Shown: positions 11,142 through 22,499 of the stretch, in pieces
Numbering within the stretch: position 1 is the stretch's first letter
How the letters are laid out: the number at the start of each line of letters is the position of its first letter
Assembly: GCF_018687715.1 (NCBI RefSeq)
Contig: NC_056752.1
Coordinates: 47,223,501 to 47,287,500, forward strand
DNA: 64,000 nt
Direction of reading: 5' to 3'
Origin: Carya illinoinensis
Taxonomy: Eukaryota; Streptophyta; Magnoliopsida; Fagales; Juglandaceae
The notes under the pieces: model-generated
Database searches by the model: none
What the model was told of the DNA's origin: nothing
What the model saw: the letters and a program-made list of their open reading frames with translations, nothing else
Translations under genes and position numbers: made by a program

Positions 11142-12859
11142 TGGGGTTGCGGTGGCAGCAACAAAGTCCAATCATGGGCAACTGTAGACATGCATCAAGT
11201 AAGCTTCCAGCTGAAGCAAAAACCGCTCAAAGCCAAAACTGCTCAAAGCCAAAAGCATGATAAAACAACAGCTGGGCAATCATGCATCCAATAAATTAAA
11301 CAAATATCTAAACTTAAAAACGACCTTAAATTCTAAATGATATAGTCCTTAAAAATGAATCCACTCATCAGGGGAAAACTAAAAATTTAGGCATGTAAAT
11401 TTTTCTCAAAGCATGCGTTTCCAACAAGTCTTCCACCAAAGATGAATGAGACATCAGAAAACCTACACATTCATTAACACACACTGCCAACAGAAACAAA
11501 CCAAAAAGAGGAAAAAAACTAAAGACAATAAAAACTCTAACCAAAAGTGTCAATACAATAAAGAAGAAATTAATGCAAAACAAAATAGACGTTCCACCAA
11601 ATAATAAAATTAATTAATATAATAAAAATCCTAACCACCTCCAACTAAGTGAAAAAGATAACCATATAACAAACTAGGCATCAAAATCACAAACCACATA
11701 GAAAACTAGGTAATGCAAGAGTATATGCAAACCACGTAACAGCGCAAAATGAAAATCAAGGTCCATGATACAATTAGATCGGGTCTTGAAAATTTTTGAA
11801 GGAAATGCTTTAAAAAATGAAAGCATACAGGAAATTATTTGATAAGGTTTCTTTGCCAGTATCATTGTTTCTTAGATAAGAAAACAGAAAATTTGCAGAT
11901 AAAACAAACATTTGAGTCTTGTAGAGAAATAAATTATCAGAGCGACTTCTAAAAAACAGCTTTAAAAATACATGATAGAATACATTTTCTGCATCATTTA
12001 TAGTTTTCTCTTGCTTTCCTGGCTTTTGGAGACCACACCAAGCACAGATCAAGAAGAACTGGCAAGATCATTCACAACAAAATATAGAATCATCAGCCGT
12101 ATAAGAAGAATTGAGTAGAAATAACAAAAACCACGATCTCCACATATTATAGCAAAACCATTGAGAAACTACTACATACAGCACACGTACAAGAACAGAA
12201 AGATTTCATACATTTCATATTGATTGGTGAAATGTAATTAGAGCCATCAATAAAGTCTTAAAAATAGAAGCTTGAAAGCTCAACGACTGTATCAACTAAA
12301 TCTATCTCAATGATCTCTTGTATCAATGAGTTCAATCTAGAATAAATAAATAAATAAAAAGGGGCCAAAATGGAATCAACAAAAGCTAGAAAGAAGGGAA
12401 ATATTAAAAAACATAGAAATATCTCGAAGATCACCAATAATCACTTGAGAAACAAATGCCCTTGTAGGATAATTAGAAATTAGATATGAGGCAGAAGAGG
12501 CATCATCTCACATTCAAAGCAAATACTTTTGTGATGCGTAAAAACAAATAATAAGATCAGAAGATACGCTTATGCAGGCGCGAGCCAAAATTACAGGTTA
12601 AAAAGAACAAACAAAGACCCAGATCCATAAACAGCTCTACAACAAGAAACTATACAAAGATCCATTGATTATTCCACAGATATGAATGCGTGAGTCTTTA
12701 GAAAAAACCAGAAACTGAAGGAAAAAGCACTCACTTAGAGCCAGAGCTAAGGGTTGAGGCCATGAAGAACTTGGGAGATCTGAGGCTGGACTTCTGTGGG
12801 AGAGCAAAAGAAGGCAGCTTTGGAGGTTGAGAAGTGAAAAAACAGAGTTTGAGAGCCAT
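7601..12859 (-). CDS. SAD: Stearoyl-[acyl-carrier-protein] 9-desaturase, chloroplastic, 3 exons
   Basis: Exons are 12859-12735, 9237-8733 and 8161-7601, giving 396 aa, the standard length of the family. Residues 1 to about 33 are a Ser/Lys-rich plastid transit peptide. The mature enzyme introduces the delta-9 double bond into stearoyl-ACP in the plastid stroma, using ferredoxin. All di-iron ligands are present: Glu in DMITEEA, Glu/His in EENRHGD (about residues 176 and 179), Glu in FQERAT, and Glu/His in DEKRHET (about 262 and 265). The ending [12 protein letters not shown] is typical of FAB2/SACPD proteins. One unusual change is Leu in GASLTSW where most relatives have Pro. Intron 1 is very long (3497 bp) and intron 2 is 571 bp. 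The 5' leader is CT-rich. A decayed fragment of a related gene lies at 20705-20865. Confidence 0.96.
9957..10005 (-). repeat. Truncated Au-like SINE tail
   Basis: In desaturase intron 1, 'ggataggcactgtctttc', 'gggaacagcg' and 'actaatccc' in series resemble the complement of the 3' part of Au-type plant SINEs, and resemble the element at 31515-31735. A T-rich run just to the left would be the antisense tail. Identification is by memory of the family. Confidence 0.4.
11107..11140. repeat. T-run followed by 21-base G-run
   Basis: T13 followed directly by G21 inside desaturase intron 1. Similar G or C runs occur at 25484-25500, 27949-27977, 50196-50210 and 50480-50501. Length may be affected by sequencing or assembly slippage. 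Confidence 0.9.
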
Positions 12860-12911
12860 CGTAATTGGTTTCTCTTAGCTTCTACCTTTCCGTTTTCTTT
12901 CACCACAGAAC

Positions 12912-12934
12912 AGAGAGAGAGAGAGAGAGAGAGA
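12912..12934. repeat. (GA)n microsatellite in the desaturase 5' leader
   Basis: GA run located 53-75 bp above the desaturase start codon (minus gene), therefore a CT-repeat in the predicted 5' UTR. Confidence 0.85.
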
Positions 12935-13039
12935 TGCAGGGCAGGGAAGCCGTCCAAAGAACACCAAGTAAATAGGTAAAACAATAGGAGAAGGAAAGGA
13001 GAACCACCTCTAGTGGCTAAATGCGTGGGGTACGTATAA

Positions 13040-14556
13040 AATGCTAGCAAAGTGCCATTGTTTTTACATAAAACTACACTATCACCCTTTTGAATTTATT
13101 TCTAGATGCTGTACTTTGTATCCTTGTCATATTATCTATTACTATCTAGTCCTGTCGGATTATTATTGGTACCATCCTATATAAATATTTGTGTTATGAT
13201 ATATGAATATGCAAAAATGACACCTTGAAAATAAATGACATTTCTAAAATATTTCTAGAAATTGTGGGTTTAAATTAATTTCTTAACTAATATTTATATA
13301 TGTTACATACAAAAAAATTTATATTATTAAAAAAAATTATTACCGACAACTCTTAAATATGACAAAAAACTAATACACAATAATTCATCATGTTTGACCG
13401 ACAGGAGTTTGTGCATTAATGTACCTTTGTACTTACGTAGGGGAGGTGGCAATATATTATTAATTCCCACCTAGGTTGCAAGTATGCAATCCAGGGCTCT
13501 AGGAAATGGGCACTGAATCTGAGGGTAAAGCAGTAAAAGAGAAAATAACTTAATGATGAAGTTATAGCTTTCCTTTTCTTTGTTGTTATTTATATGGATT
13601 TTATTACATATAAACGTAATTGTATATTAATTTATGTATTAATATTGATTTATTCATATTTAATATTTAAATTAATATTATTTTTAATAAAATTTATTTT
13701 TTAATCAATTACATCATATTAATATACAGATTAATATATAATTATACTTGTAATTATATTTTACTTATTTATATTGTTTTTACATGAATTAATTAACCAA
13801 GCAGAAATAATAACGTGGGTAGGCGAGCAGAAGAGGAGAGATTATCAGGATCAGGACGGTCCTGCCGACTTCGCGTAGACATATATGCAGGCCAGCCTGG
13901 GTTTGTCATTATTAAATTTGTGTTGGTGAACAAGAAAGATCATATCCCACTTGTCACGCTTTCTTCCTTGCATGGTTTCCACTTTGGAAAGCAGCATTGT
14001 TCACTCGGCCTCTACAATCTGTTTGCATGCGTGCATATATGTACCGCTCTCTCGATCTCCGTCTGGTGCAGTACTGGACGTACAGCTGCCATCCACGAGG
14101 AACCCTGCTGGCCTTCTAAATATCAAGCTTGTCTTCTTCTTTCCATGTTGACCAACTTCGATCGCCTCTCCTGAGCATGAACAGTGCTGTAACTGTATCA
14201 TGCAAGATTAGGTAATATTCGTCGTGTAAATTTTTAGGCTGCCATTAATTATTCAAGTCCTATATTTCTAACTTTGCCCTTAATTTTATTTCAAAATTTT
14301 GATCAGTTTGGTTTTATTTCTGTATTACCAACAACTATTTTAGTCCTTCTACGTTCTTGACCGTCTGATTTTTTTCTGTTTTGTTTACAATTTTACTCCT
14401 TAATTCTATTATTTATTTTGTTGTGCTTGTTGTCGTTTTGCTTCACCGCCTAAATATTATTGTCTTTTTACATTTAAGATCTTATCACTTAGTCTAACAG
14501 AGTCAATTGGACTCAAATTTAAAACTTAATATTTGTATTTCGTTTCATTTGTGCTG
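13040..14556. other. Intergenic, no recognised gene
   Basis: Includes the likely promoter of the desaturase gene. An AT-rich repeat-like segment at 13598-13770 resembles family B repeats (see 51402). A compositionally balanced stretch at 13815-14210 has overlapping open frames of 66-119 aa on both strands, but none shows a recognisable domain. Confidence 0.5.
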
Positions 14557-15082
14557 TGTTGGGGGAAAATTTTCCCTAAGAGTTCAACCCAACCCAGGTG
14601 GGGATGCCATCCAACCCAAGGCCAATTCTAGGCCTATCCAACTCCGGGTCACATAACTACAGGCACTCCCCAACTTAGGAGAACTCAGGTCAAGCCGACA
14701 GGCTGGGTGGGCCAGGACCCAAGAAGCGCTCAACACCTCTACCGTCAGGGAATGAGCAGCACGCCACCTCGATAGAACATCACGATCTGACCTCTCCCCC
14801 CTTAGGCCAAGTCACATTTATAGGGCTCTGGCAAAGGCCACTCAAGAGGGGGGCAGGGAATAGAGCTGCCTTAGAGACATGTATAAATATCCCCCTCAAG
14901 CACCAAATGAAGGTAGGCTAAACGATACTCTGAGATTTTTCTTCTAAATGAAACTGATTTAAACATCGGAGACTCCATTCGGCGACCCACCAGGCTACTA
15001 GAGTGGAGAGTGGTTTTGTGTGTGCGGGTAAGTGAAAACCCGAGCAGTCTGGCCCAAAAGCATACGAAACACGTCATTAACA
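14557..15082 (+). mobile_element. Probable solo LTR (family L)
   Basis: A GC-richer island bounded by TGTTGGGGG at the left and TACGAAACACG..TTAACA at the right, in AT-rich surroundings. A TATA-like box (ATGTATAAATATC at about 14879) is in the expected place for an LTR promoter. The terminal motif TACGAAACAYG also ends the LTR-like islands at 21605-22250 (complement) and 22500-23048. No internal retroelement genes are next to it. No convincing 5-bp target duplication was found, so the exact ends are uncertain. Confidence 0.55.
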
Positions 15083-15494
15083 CTCTATATTCTCACTTTC
15101 TTTAAAAATAATAATAATAATAATAATCTTTTTATGCTTTGAATTTGTGCTACTCGTGAATCTTGACAGTTGTAGGTATACTTCTTATTCTTTCTTCTCT
15201 CAATGTTATATGAATGAATTTGTTATAGTCTAATCACATCATATACATATCCATCACAACAAAAAAAAACTAAAACAACGTAAAAACCATATTTACATAT
15301 TTGCATCTGATCAAGTGGATCGGTAGTTCACATAAAATAACCCCAACAAAATCAAACAAATCCATACGACTGACTATACATGACACCCAAAAAAACCCAA
15401 TCACAATGAATCAAATCTTCAGCAGAGAAATCTTTTGATTTCCTCGCACTTTAGGAGAGAGGAAGACAAGCAACAAAGACATGTACTGAGAACC

Positions 15495-16145
15495 AAGGTT
15501 TTAAATTATATTCTGTTCCAGTTAGAATGGCTGGAATTTGCCGTTATGGTGTAGTGTCCAGTACACTCTACCACCTGGTTTCATTTCACTTTAAGTTTCA
15601 GTCCTATTTCGGCCATTCTGATCAAATTCAAGCCATTTCGGCCAGAATTGAGCGTTTCAGTCTCCATTCCATTTCGGACTGTTTTTGTAATTTTCTTTAA
15701 CTTAGATGGCATTTTTGTAAATTTTAAATTCAAATGGTATTTAATTAATTCTAAAATATAAATATATTTATATAATTTTAATTTTTTTATAACTTTAAAT
15801 ATGTCCCGTGATTCTCCATTTTTTTAAATATCATTATCTTTAGTAATTTATCTATTGTTTTATTTTTTTCTTTATTTTTGTGTCTTAACTCACATTTGTG
15901 ATTTTTTTCAACATATATTCATTTTATAAATATTTAATTCTTCTATATATATACACATATACATGATACACACTTACATATATATATATGTATTTATTTT
16001 ATTAGTTGTTAGTTTATATATATATAAATATTTTTATATAATATATAATTTAATCCCGAAACGGTCGAAACATACCAGTACTAAAATATTTAGTTCCAAT
16101 GTCTTAACCGAAATGGTCATCAAAATGTTATTCAAAACTTTATTG
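15495..16145. mobile_element. Probable non-autonomous DNA element
   Basis: The left end (aaggttttaaattatattctgt style) and the complement of the right end (aaagttttgaataacatttt style) are similar, and subterminal 'atttcggcc' motifs on the left mirror 'gaaacggtcg' and 'ccgaaatggtc' motifs on the right. The core is AT-rich with no credible ORF. Terminal repeats are imperfect, so this is tentative. Confidence 0.4.
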
Positions 16146-16544
16146 AGAAGAAAAAAAAAAAAAACTCAATTAACGTGAAAAAAAATATATATCTTGCAAA
16201 AATTTTGAAAAAAAAAATGTGACATTTCAGAAGATATGTTGGTGGGGTTATTCATGGTGGTTCCACAGAAGTATGGAGGTGGTGAAGAACCCGTGAGGGA
16301 GAGGGCTCATGGGCGACGACGAGCAGCCATAGGTGGCAGATCAAAGAAAAGGAAGAATAAATATCAACAAAAAAATATAAAACAACAACAACAATGAGAA
16401 GACTCACATGCCAAATAACAAAAAAAAAAAAAAAAAATAGAAGAAATCAAATCATAACTATTGAGATCTATAAAGAAAAGAAAAAACATGAATTGAAAAC
16501 AAAAAAAACCTAGGAAAACACATCGCAAGAAAAAAACAATTTTT

Positions 16545-17110
16545 TTTCTACAGATGTGTAAAATAGAAAGTGAATATATATGAAATGTAAGGAAAAAAAA
16601 TTTCTACAGATCTGAAAGCTAGATCAACTAAGACACAAGAAAAATAAAAATTCTACACATCTAAAAACTAGATCAACTCATAGGCAAGAAAACAAATTTT
16701 CTACAGATGAAACATGTAGAAAGGGAATACACATGAAACGCAAGAAAAAAGAATTCTACAGATTCGAAAACTAGATCACCTCAGATGCAAGAAAAAAAAA
16801 AAAAAAAAAAAACCTCTACAAATAAGACGTGTAGAAAGGCAATATACATCAAAGGCAAGAAAAAAAAATTCTTCTACATATTTGAAAAATAAAAAGCCAA
16901 TATACATCAAACACAAACAAAAATTTATTTTTTTACAAATGTGAAAAACACAAACCCGATATACATGAAACACAAGAAAAAACTTTTTTCTACATATCTG
17001 AAAAATAGATCAACTCAAATGCGTAGAAACAAATGAAAATCAAAAAGCTAATACAGATGAAATGGAACAAAAAAACAAAAAAAATTTGCATATCTGAAAA
17101 CGGCAACCTC
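16545..17110. repeat. Degenerate minisatellite, unit about 46-62 bp
   Basis: The core 'tctacagatctgaaaacta' or variants recur at about 16548, 16603, 16652, 16698, 16753, 16815, 16876, 16931 and 16988, separated by A-rich stretches. Some units carry 'gatcaactcagatgcaaga', others 'aatacacatgaaacgcaag', suggesting an older higher-order dimer. No coding potential. Confidence 0.7.
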
Positions 17111-17162
17111 AAATTTGTAAGGTTTAAAAAAAATGTGCGAGGAACTAATAAAGATAGAGAGA

Positions 17163-17337
17163 CGCCCAGTTTGGATAGTAGGTTGAGTTGAGATAAAAGT
17201 TTAAAATATTATTTTTTAATATTATTATTATTTTAAAATTTAAAAAAAGTTGAATTGTTTATTATATTTTATGTTGGAAGTTGAGAAAGTTATAACGATT
17301 AGATGAAATGATTTTGTGTTGGTAACCAAGCGTTGCC
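17163..17337 (+). repeat. MITE-like repeat (family A)
   Basis: Begins 'gcccagtttggatagtaggttgag' style and ends 'ttggtaaccaagcgttgcc', with a core of ATTATT and 'gttgaattgtttattatattttatg'. Complementary relatives lie at 38732-38920 and 45136-45338. I recall this as a very common repeat in Fagales genomes, which is established only by memory. Confidence 0.6.
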
Positions 17338-17639
17338 TTAAATCACAAAGAGAAAGAGAGAGATGAAGAAAGTGGGAAGCGGGATGAGGAGATGAAGCCG
17401 TAAGGATGAGAGCGAGAGAGACAGAGATGGAAAACGTGGAAGGAGGCAGAATGGGGCATTGAATGCGTAAGGATGGTTTTATAGTGTATGGGTGGAGTTA
17501 GGGTTTTTATGGATTGAAGTGGTGCCGTTTTGAGTTTGAGAGGGGGCGGGCTATGCCTGTTTGTGCATAAACAGTGCCATTTTTATTCTTGGATTATTGG
17601 GCTTCATGGCTTATTCTGTGCCTAGATGAATTAGGCCTT

Positions 17640-18785
17640 TTTTTTTCAAATGAGGGGAAAAAAAAAAAAAAACACCTTGTTATATATTTGTTTAGTTAGC
17701 TATTAGCACATTGTTTATTTAAATTTTTTTACTTAATATATGAATTTTACATAAAATTTTATTAAGAATTTAAAATATAAAAAAATAAAATTTAAAATGT
17801 TGTAAAATTTTATTTGTTTTAATTTATACATTAATAATTATTGCAAATTTAATAATAATGTTTATAAAAAAAATTCAATTTAGTGTTGTCCCATGGAAAA
17901 ATATAAAAGATGATGCGTGAGTTAGGGCTGGCCGTGCAATACGGGAAAATGCAAAAACAAATTCATAAACGGGCTAAATTAAAATATAGAAGAAAATTTA
18001 AAAAAAATAGTTTAAAAAAATTTTGAACATTTGATGTTATTGCAAATAATTAGGAAATACAAAAATTTTAGATGAAAATACTGTTCCTCTAATATTCGCA
18101 TTTATATATAATAGATATTTTTACTATATTTTGTTTTTTATATAATAAAAATATAAAAAAGAAAATATAATAAAATCTTGAGAAAAGCTTGCATGAAAAT
18201 CTTGAGAGTTCTCCGACTCTTCGCCATATAATGCATTTGCAATAGCTTGCATGAAAATGTTGACAGCAAAGCTAATCTCTTCTGATATGGATATCGTATT
18301 TTTTTGATGTTATTGTCATTTGGACTTCCTTGATTATTAATGCTACAATTTCCATTAGTTCTAAACAGAATGGAAGGGTTCTACAAATTAGCTACAAATT
18401 AAAAAACAATATTTGATATTTTGTTATTTATTTATTTTGGTTTCAAATGAAAAAAAAAAAAAAAAACATATTATTATATGTTTGTTTACTTGGCTATTAT
18501 TACATAGTTCATTTAAATTTTTTCACTTAAGATATGAATTTTACATAAAATTGTATTAAGAATTTAAAATATAAAAAAAAAATTAAAATGTTGTAAATTT
18601 TTATTTTTTTAAATTTATACATTAATAATTATTGCAAATTTAATAATAATGTTTATAAAAAAAATTTCAATTTAGTGATGTCCTATAGAAAAATATAAAA
18701 GAGGATGCGTGAGTTGGGGCTTACCGTGCAATAGGCAAAAATGGGAAAAACAAATTCATAAATAGGCTAAATTGAAATATAATAA
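17640..18785. repeat. Pair of ~345-bp direct repeats, 790 bp apart
   Basis: Copy 1 (about 17640-17990) and copy 2 (about 18430-18785) share blocks such as 'tatgaattttacataaaatt', 'attattgcaaatttaataat' and 'gatgcgtgagtt', in the same order and orientation. Differences are scattered point changes and A-run lengths. The 440 bp between them have no recognised gene. Confidence 0.8.
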
Positions 18786-19551
18786 AGCAATTGGTATTGA
18801 TTATAATGAAAAGTTTTTGTACTACAATTGAAAAGATATGAGCATCGGACAAGCACGGTAAGTATTTTATCTCATCATTTTAAATTATCATTTTTACATG
18901 ATAAATATAAAACAATAATTATAAAAATTACACAATAATAACATTCTCATTAATTATAGTTGTCGAGTCTATCTGGAAATAGAAGACGATACTGAATGCA
19001 TAGCAGTTGTTGCCTAATTTGGACTGATGGTAGGAAAAATACTGAATTGTACAGCTGTTGATCTCTTTGAACACACAGACGAGATAAAAAAATATGTTTA
19101 TAAATTTATTAAAAAAAAACTTATTACATTATATTTTATATTTTTTCATTATAAAAAATATTTTATATTTTTTCATTACAAGTGCAAATTTAGAAAATGA
19201 ATAAATTATACATTTGCGTGCATAAATGAATAAATATGGACAATTACGTCAAAATAAGCTCAACGTTCTTTCTGCTGAATCTATAAATTAAACTACATTA
19301 TAAATACTTTAAATCTATTTTTGTTAAACTTCTCACTTTTATTATTATATCTTTAAATAGGACAGTGACTTGTGTATAAAGTTTATGTTTATTTATTTAC
19401 TTTTAAATTTATATAAACTTCTCACTCTTGTAATTATACATTTAAATAGAACGCTGACTTGTATGTAAAGTTCATGTTTATTTTCTTTATTTCTATCATT
19501 TGGTCATACATGCCGTGCATATTGCCCTTACTATATATATATAATTACCAT
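18786..19551. other. AT-rich intergenic DNA
   Basis: No gene recognised. A short internal repetition is visible at about 19321-19490, where 'cttctcact', 'aaatagga/aacg', 'tgacttgt' and 'aagtttatgtttat' recur about 110 bp apart. Confidence 0.5.
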
Positions 19552-20117
19552 ATAAATTATGCTCCACCAGGCAAACGTTTACTCTATTATATATATGTAT
19601 ATGTATGCAGTATGTATATGGGGTATGTGTTTTGAAAGTTTTGTTTATTTGTATAATTGATGTATATGCAGTATATATATATCAGAAATGATAGTTACAG
19701 TCGTGAATGTATAAGCACTAACATCCAAGTGAATTATGCCTCCACTAGACAAACGTCCCTTGGATGTTTACTCTATTATATATGTATGTATATGTATGCA
19801 ATATGTATATGGGGTACATGTTTTTAAAGTTTTGTTTATTTGTATAATGTATGTATGTGGGGTATATATATATATATATATTTGAGAATGATGGTTACAG
19901 TCGTGAATGTGTAAGCGCCAATGTCCAAGTAAATTATGCCTCCACTAGACAAACGTCTCTTGGATGTTTACTCTATTATATATATATATTTATATATATA
20001 TGTATACAGTATGTATATGGGGTACGTGTTTTTAAAGTTTTGTTTATTTGTATCATGTATATATATGGAATATATATATATCAGAAATGATAGTTACAGT
20101 TGTGAATGTATAAGCAC
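19552..20117 (+). repeat. Tandem array, unit about 200 bp, about 2.7 copies
   Basis: Units begin near 19590, 19768 and 19970. Each contains 'actctattatatat', 'gtatatggggtac', 'aaagttttgtttatttgtat', 'gatagttacagtcgtgaat' and 'tgcctccactagacaaacg'. The final unit runs into a full-length MITE (20086-20250), whose first about 30 bp are also present at the matching place in the earlier units. The array therefore includes repeated copies of a MITE end. Confidence 0.8.
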
Positions 20118-20250
20118 CATATAATTATTTTAAAAAAATAATTAAATATGAAACTTATATAAAAAAATATTAATTTTTTAATAATAAATTTTACTATTTT
20201 TTGAAATAATTGTACGATATTTGCATATTCCATAACTATATATAATAATA
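20086..20250 (+). repeat. MITE-like repeat (family C)
   Basis: Starts 'agaaatgatagttacagttg', ends around 'cataactatatataataata', with the central 'ttaataataaattttactat' motif. Related copies: about 22236-22460, 36339-36500, 46078-46215 and 54786-54965. The outer ends are roughly complementary (GAAATGATA-type and ATAT..-type), suggesting a non-autonomous DNA element. Confidence 0.55.
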
Positions 20251-20704
20251 TTATATATATATATATAGTGCCACTTGCATGTACGTGTGAACATAATGAT
20301 CAGCTACTAGTTCGTAATTAATTCCGTATGAAAGAATTATGCCTTGGGTAGTGAAGTATTTGTTGGCTTCCGTATGGAATTTGGATATAAGGATTCGCAT
20401 CAAATGAAGCAAGACAACCACCAGCCTATAGTTTTTACCGTCTCCTACTCCATTAGGCCTAGGAAATAACGAAGTACTAAAGCATGAGTACTATTGTCAC
20501 GACTACACTTTCTTTCATTTCCTCTCTCTCTCTCTCTGTTAAAGACGTGTTAGCGCACACTATATAGAATATTTTTATCAAAATAAAGCACATTTAAATG
20601 TGAACACGTCATTAATTTTTTTAAAAAAATCGCACATCGAGAATTAATACTCTTTTATTTATAAGTTTAAGGCCTAATTATATATAATAGAATATCCAAA
20701 TCTA

Positions 20705-20865
20705 AGTGAAAGAATTGTGGGTGCTTTTGGAGCCTTTGCGAGAGCTCTCTCCTCTAACCTTCTTATTCTTTGGGCTTATCCACAGACATAATCTTGGGCC
20801 TCTTGTCCCTCACTCGAAAGTTAACTTTTTCCGTTCCATTTTGCAACCAGATGTTCAAGTTTTTT
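20705..20865 (-). pseudogene. Fragment of an acyl-ACP desaturase gene (last exon)
   Basis: The complement aligns by eye with the end of the SAD coding region: residues corresponding to [24 protein letters not shown] and KAPTI can be read. Internal stops and an indel break the frame, and the homology stops about 35-40 nt before the normal stop codon and upstream at the LEFLV region. Only about 160 bp remain. The parent-like gene lies 11-13 kb away on the same strand. Several changes (for example Ala-Leu-Ala-Lys in place of Ala-Gln-Gly-Lys) suggest it may derive from a different desaturase paralogue. Confidence 0.8.
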
Positions 20866-20903
20866 TTCTGTAATTCTTGGTTGTGTACATGACTCTAATG
20901 TAA

Positions 20904-21517
20904 GAGCACTCTCAATAATTTTTTTATCTTATTTTTTTAAAATACATTATTAAAATTTATTTATTTTTATTTCACATATTGACTTTTATAGTAAGTCATA
21001 CATTAATTTATCTATTTTTTTTTCATATCATTTAAATAATATTTTTTATTTTTTTAAACATTTCCTTCTACCAATAAATTTGTAATATCTATATATTTTT
21101 TTATATTTACAATATATTATTATATATAATGTAATATAATTCAGTCCTATAAACACAAAATAAAATTATATAAGTTAAATAAAAATAAAAAATAAAGTCA
21201 AATATGAAAGAATTGGATAGATAATATTTCCAAGATTTTTTTAGAAAAAAATAAAATAGAGGTATTTTAAATGATGAACAATAAAAAGAATTTCTATTGA
21301 AATGTAAATATATATATATAAGGAAATGAGAGAGTAAATGAAGTATAAATAATAATAAATTATTTGAATGAGTAATAGTACTCACTACATGTAGCGGGTT
21401 ACTTTAGCAACTTGTATTTTATAAAATCTTTTATCTAATCAGATGAAGCTCATTTTATGAACACTCATTCAAATATTTTACATTTTTTGTATTATACTTG
21501 AGCCATTGAGAGTGCTC
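20904..21517. mobile_element. Tourist-like (PIF/Harbinger) MITE
   Basis: Perfect 13-bp terminal inverted repeats GAGCACTCTCAAT (20904-20916 and complement at 21505-21517) are flanked by TAA at 20901-20903 and 21518-21520. A TAA/TTA target duplication with GAGCA-type termini is characteristic of PIF/Harbinger MITEs. The 614-bp element is AT-rich and has no transposase. Confidence 0.85.
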
Positions 21518-21604
21518 TAAGAGGCGACATTAGCTTAACGATGAAAAAGATCATGGACGTGTCCATCGTATATTAAATGGGATGACATTAACATTTATAT
21601 TAAC

Positions 21605-22250
21605 ATCGTGTTTCGTACGCCCTTGGGCAAGGTCGCCCAGCCAGTTCGAGTCTTCACTTGAGTCGGATCCTGAGGCAATAGAGGAATGACCCTGATGTGG
21701 CCCAAAGAATCTCTAATACCAAAGTGAGTATAGAATAGAAATCAAAGTACTTTAAAGAAGAAGATAATAATGGAATATAATTCACAACAGACTTTAGTTC
21801 ATCCTCATTTTACCTTGTAGTCCTGGGTGGCCTTTATACTTGGTCTTTTAGGTCAGGTGGGCCATGTCCTGTGTTTTGGGGCAGAAGAATGTCTCTCTCT
21901 GGAGTCTCCACCATCATGTTGCATTTAATGCGGCATAATTTTATTGGTGTCAATTATTTAATATGATGTATGTATCTGGCAGAGTTGCCTGATACTGTCT
22001 CTTCCACTTTTCCCCCGATCATGGTTTTCCGCGTCATTTTTCAACATCCCATCTTAATGTTAATGATTACCTCTAACTAGCATAAGTCTGGAGCCCGCCC
22101 GACTCGCACAGGTTTGGGACCTACCTAGGGCTACCCAGGGGAGCCTTTTCGAACTCAGGCAGACATTCCCATGACTTATGGAGCATAGCGAAGTAATGGG
22201 CATGAGACAGTATTATGGACGTTAGGCCTTGACGAAAATATCCCCTAACA
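21605..22250 (-). mobile_element. Probable solo LTR (family L)
   Basis: In complement it begins TGTTAGGGGATATTT and ends TACGAAACACGATG, matching the terminal motifs of the islands at 14557 and 22500. Composition is clearly higher in GC than the neighbours. Internal coding domains are absent. ATTAA follows the right edge and also precedes CATCG at the left edge, which could be a 5-bp target duplication if the left end is placed at about 21605. Confidence 0.55.
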
Positions 22251-22499
22251 ATTAAAAAATTGATATTTGCAGTGTGTAAATGTTGCACATTGTTTAAAAA
22301 ATAAATAAATATAATATTCACATAAAAGAATTAATTTTTTAATAATAAATCTTTTTTTTTAATTAGACATAAAAAGAATTAATTTTTTTTATTAATAATT
22401 CTATTCTTTTTTAAAATCAGTACGTAGTATTTACACAATCCATGACTATATCTAACATTTCTCTTAATATTTTCTTCATCATCAAGTTGGTAATTAAGG

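Noticed and set aside
13815..14174. 119-aa open frame on the plus strand
   Set aside because: No recognisable domain, overlapping frames on both strands of similar length, no splice-linked partner exons.
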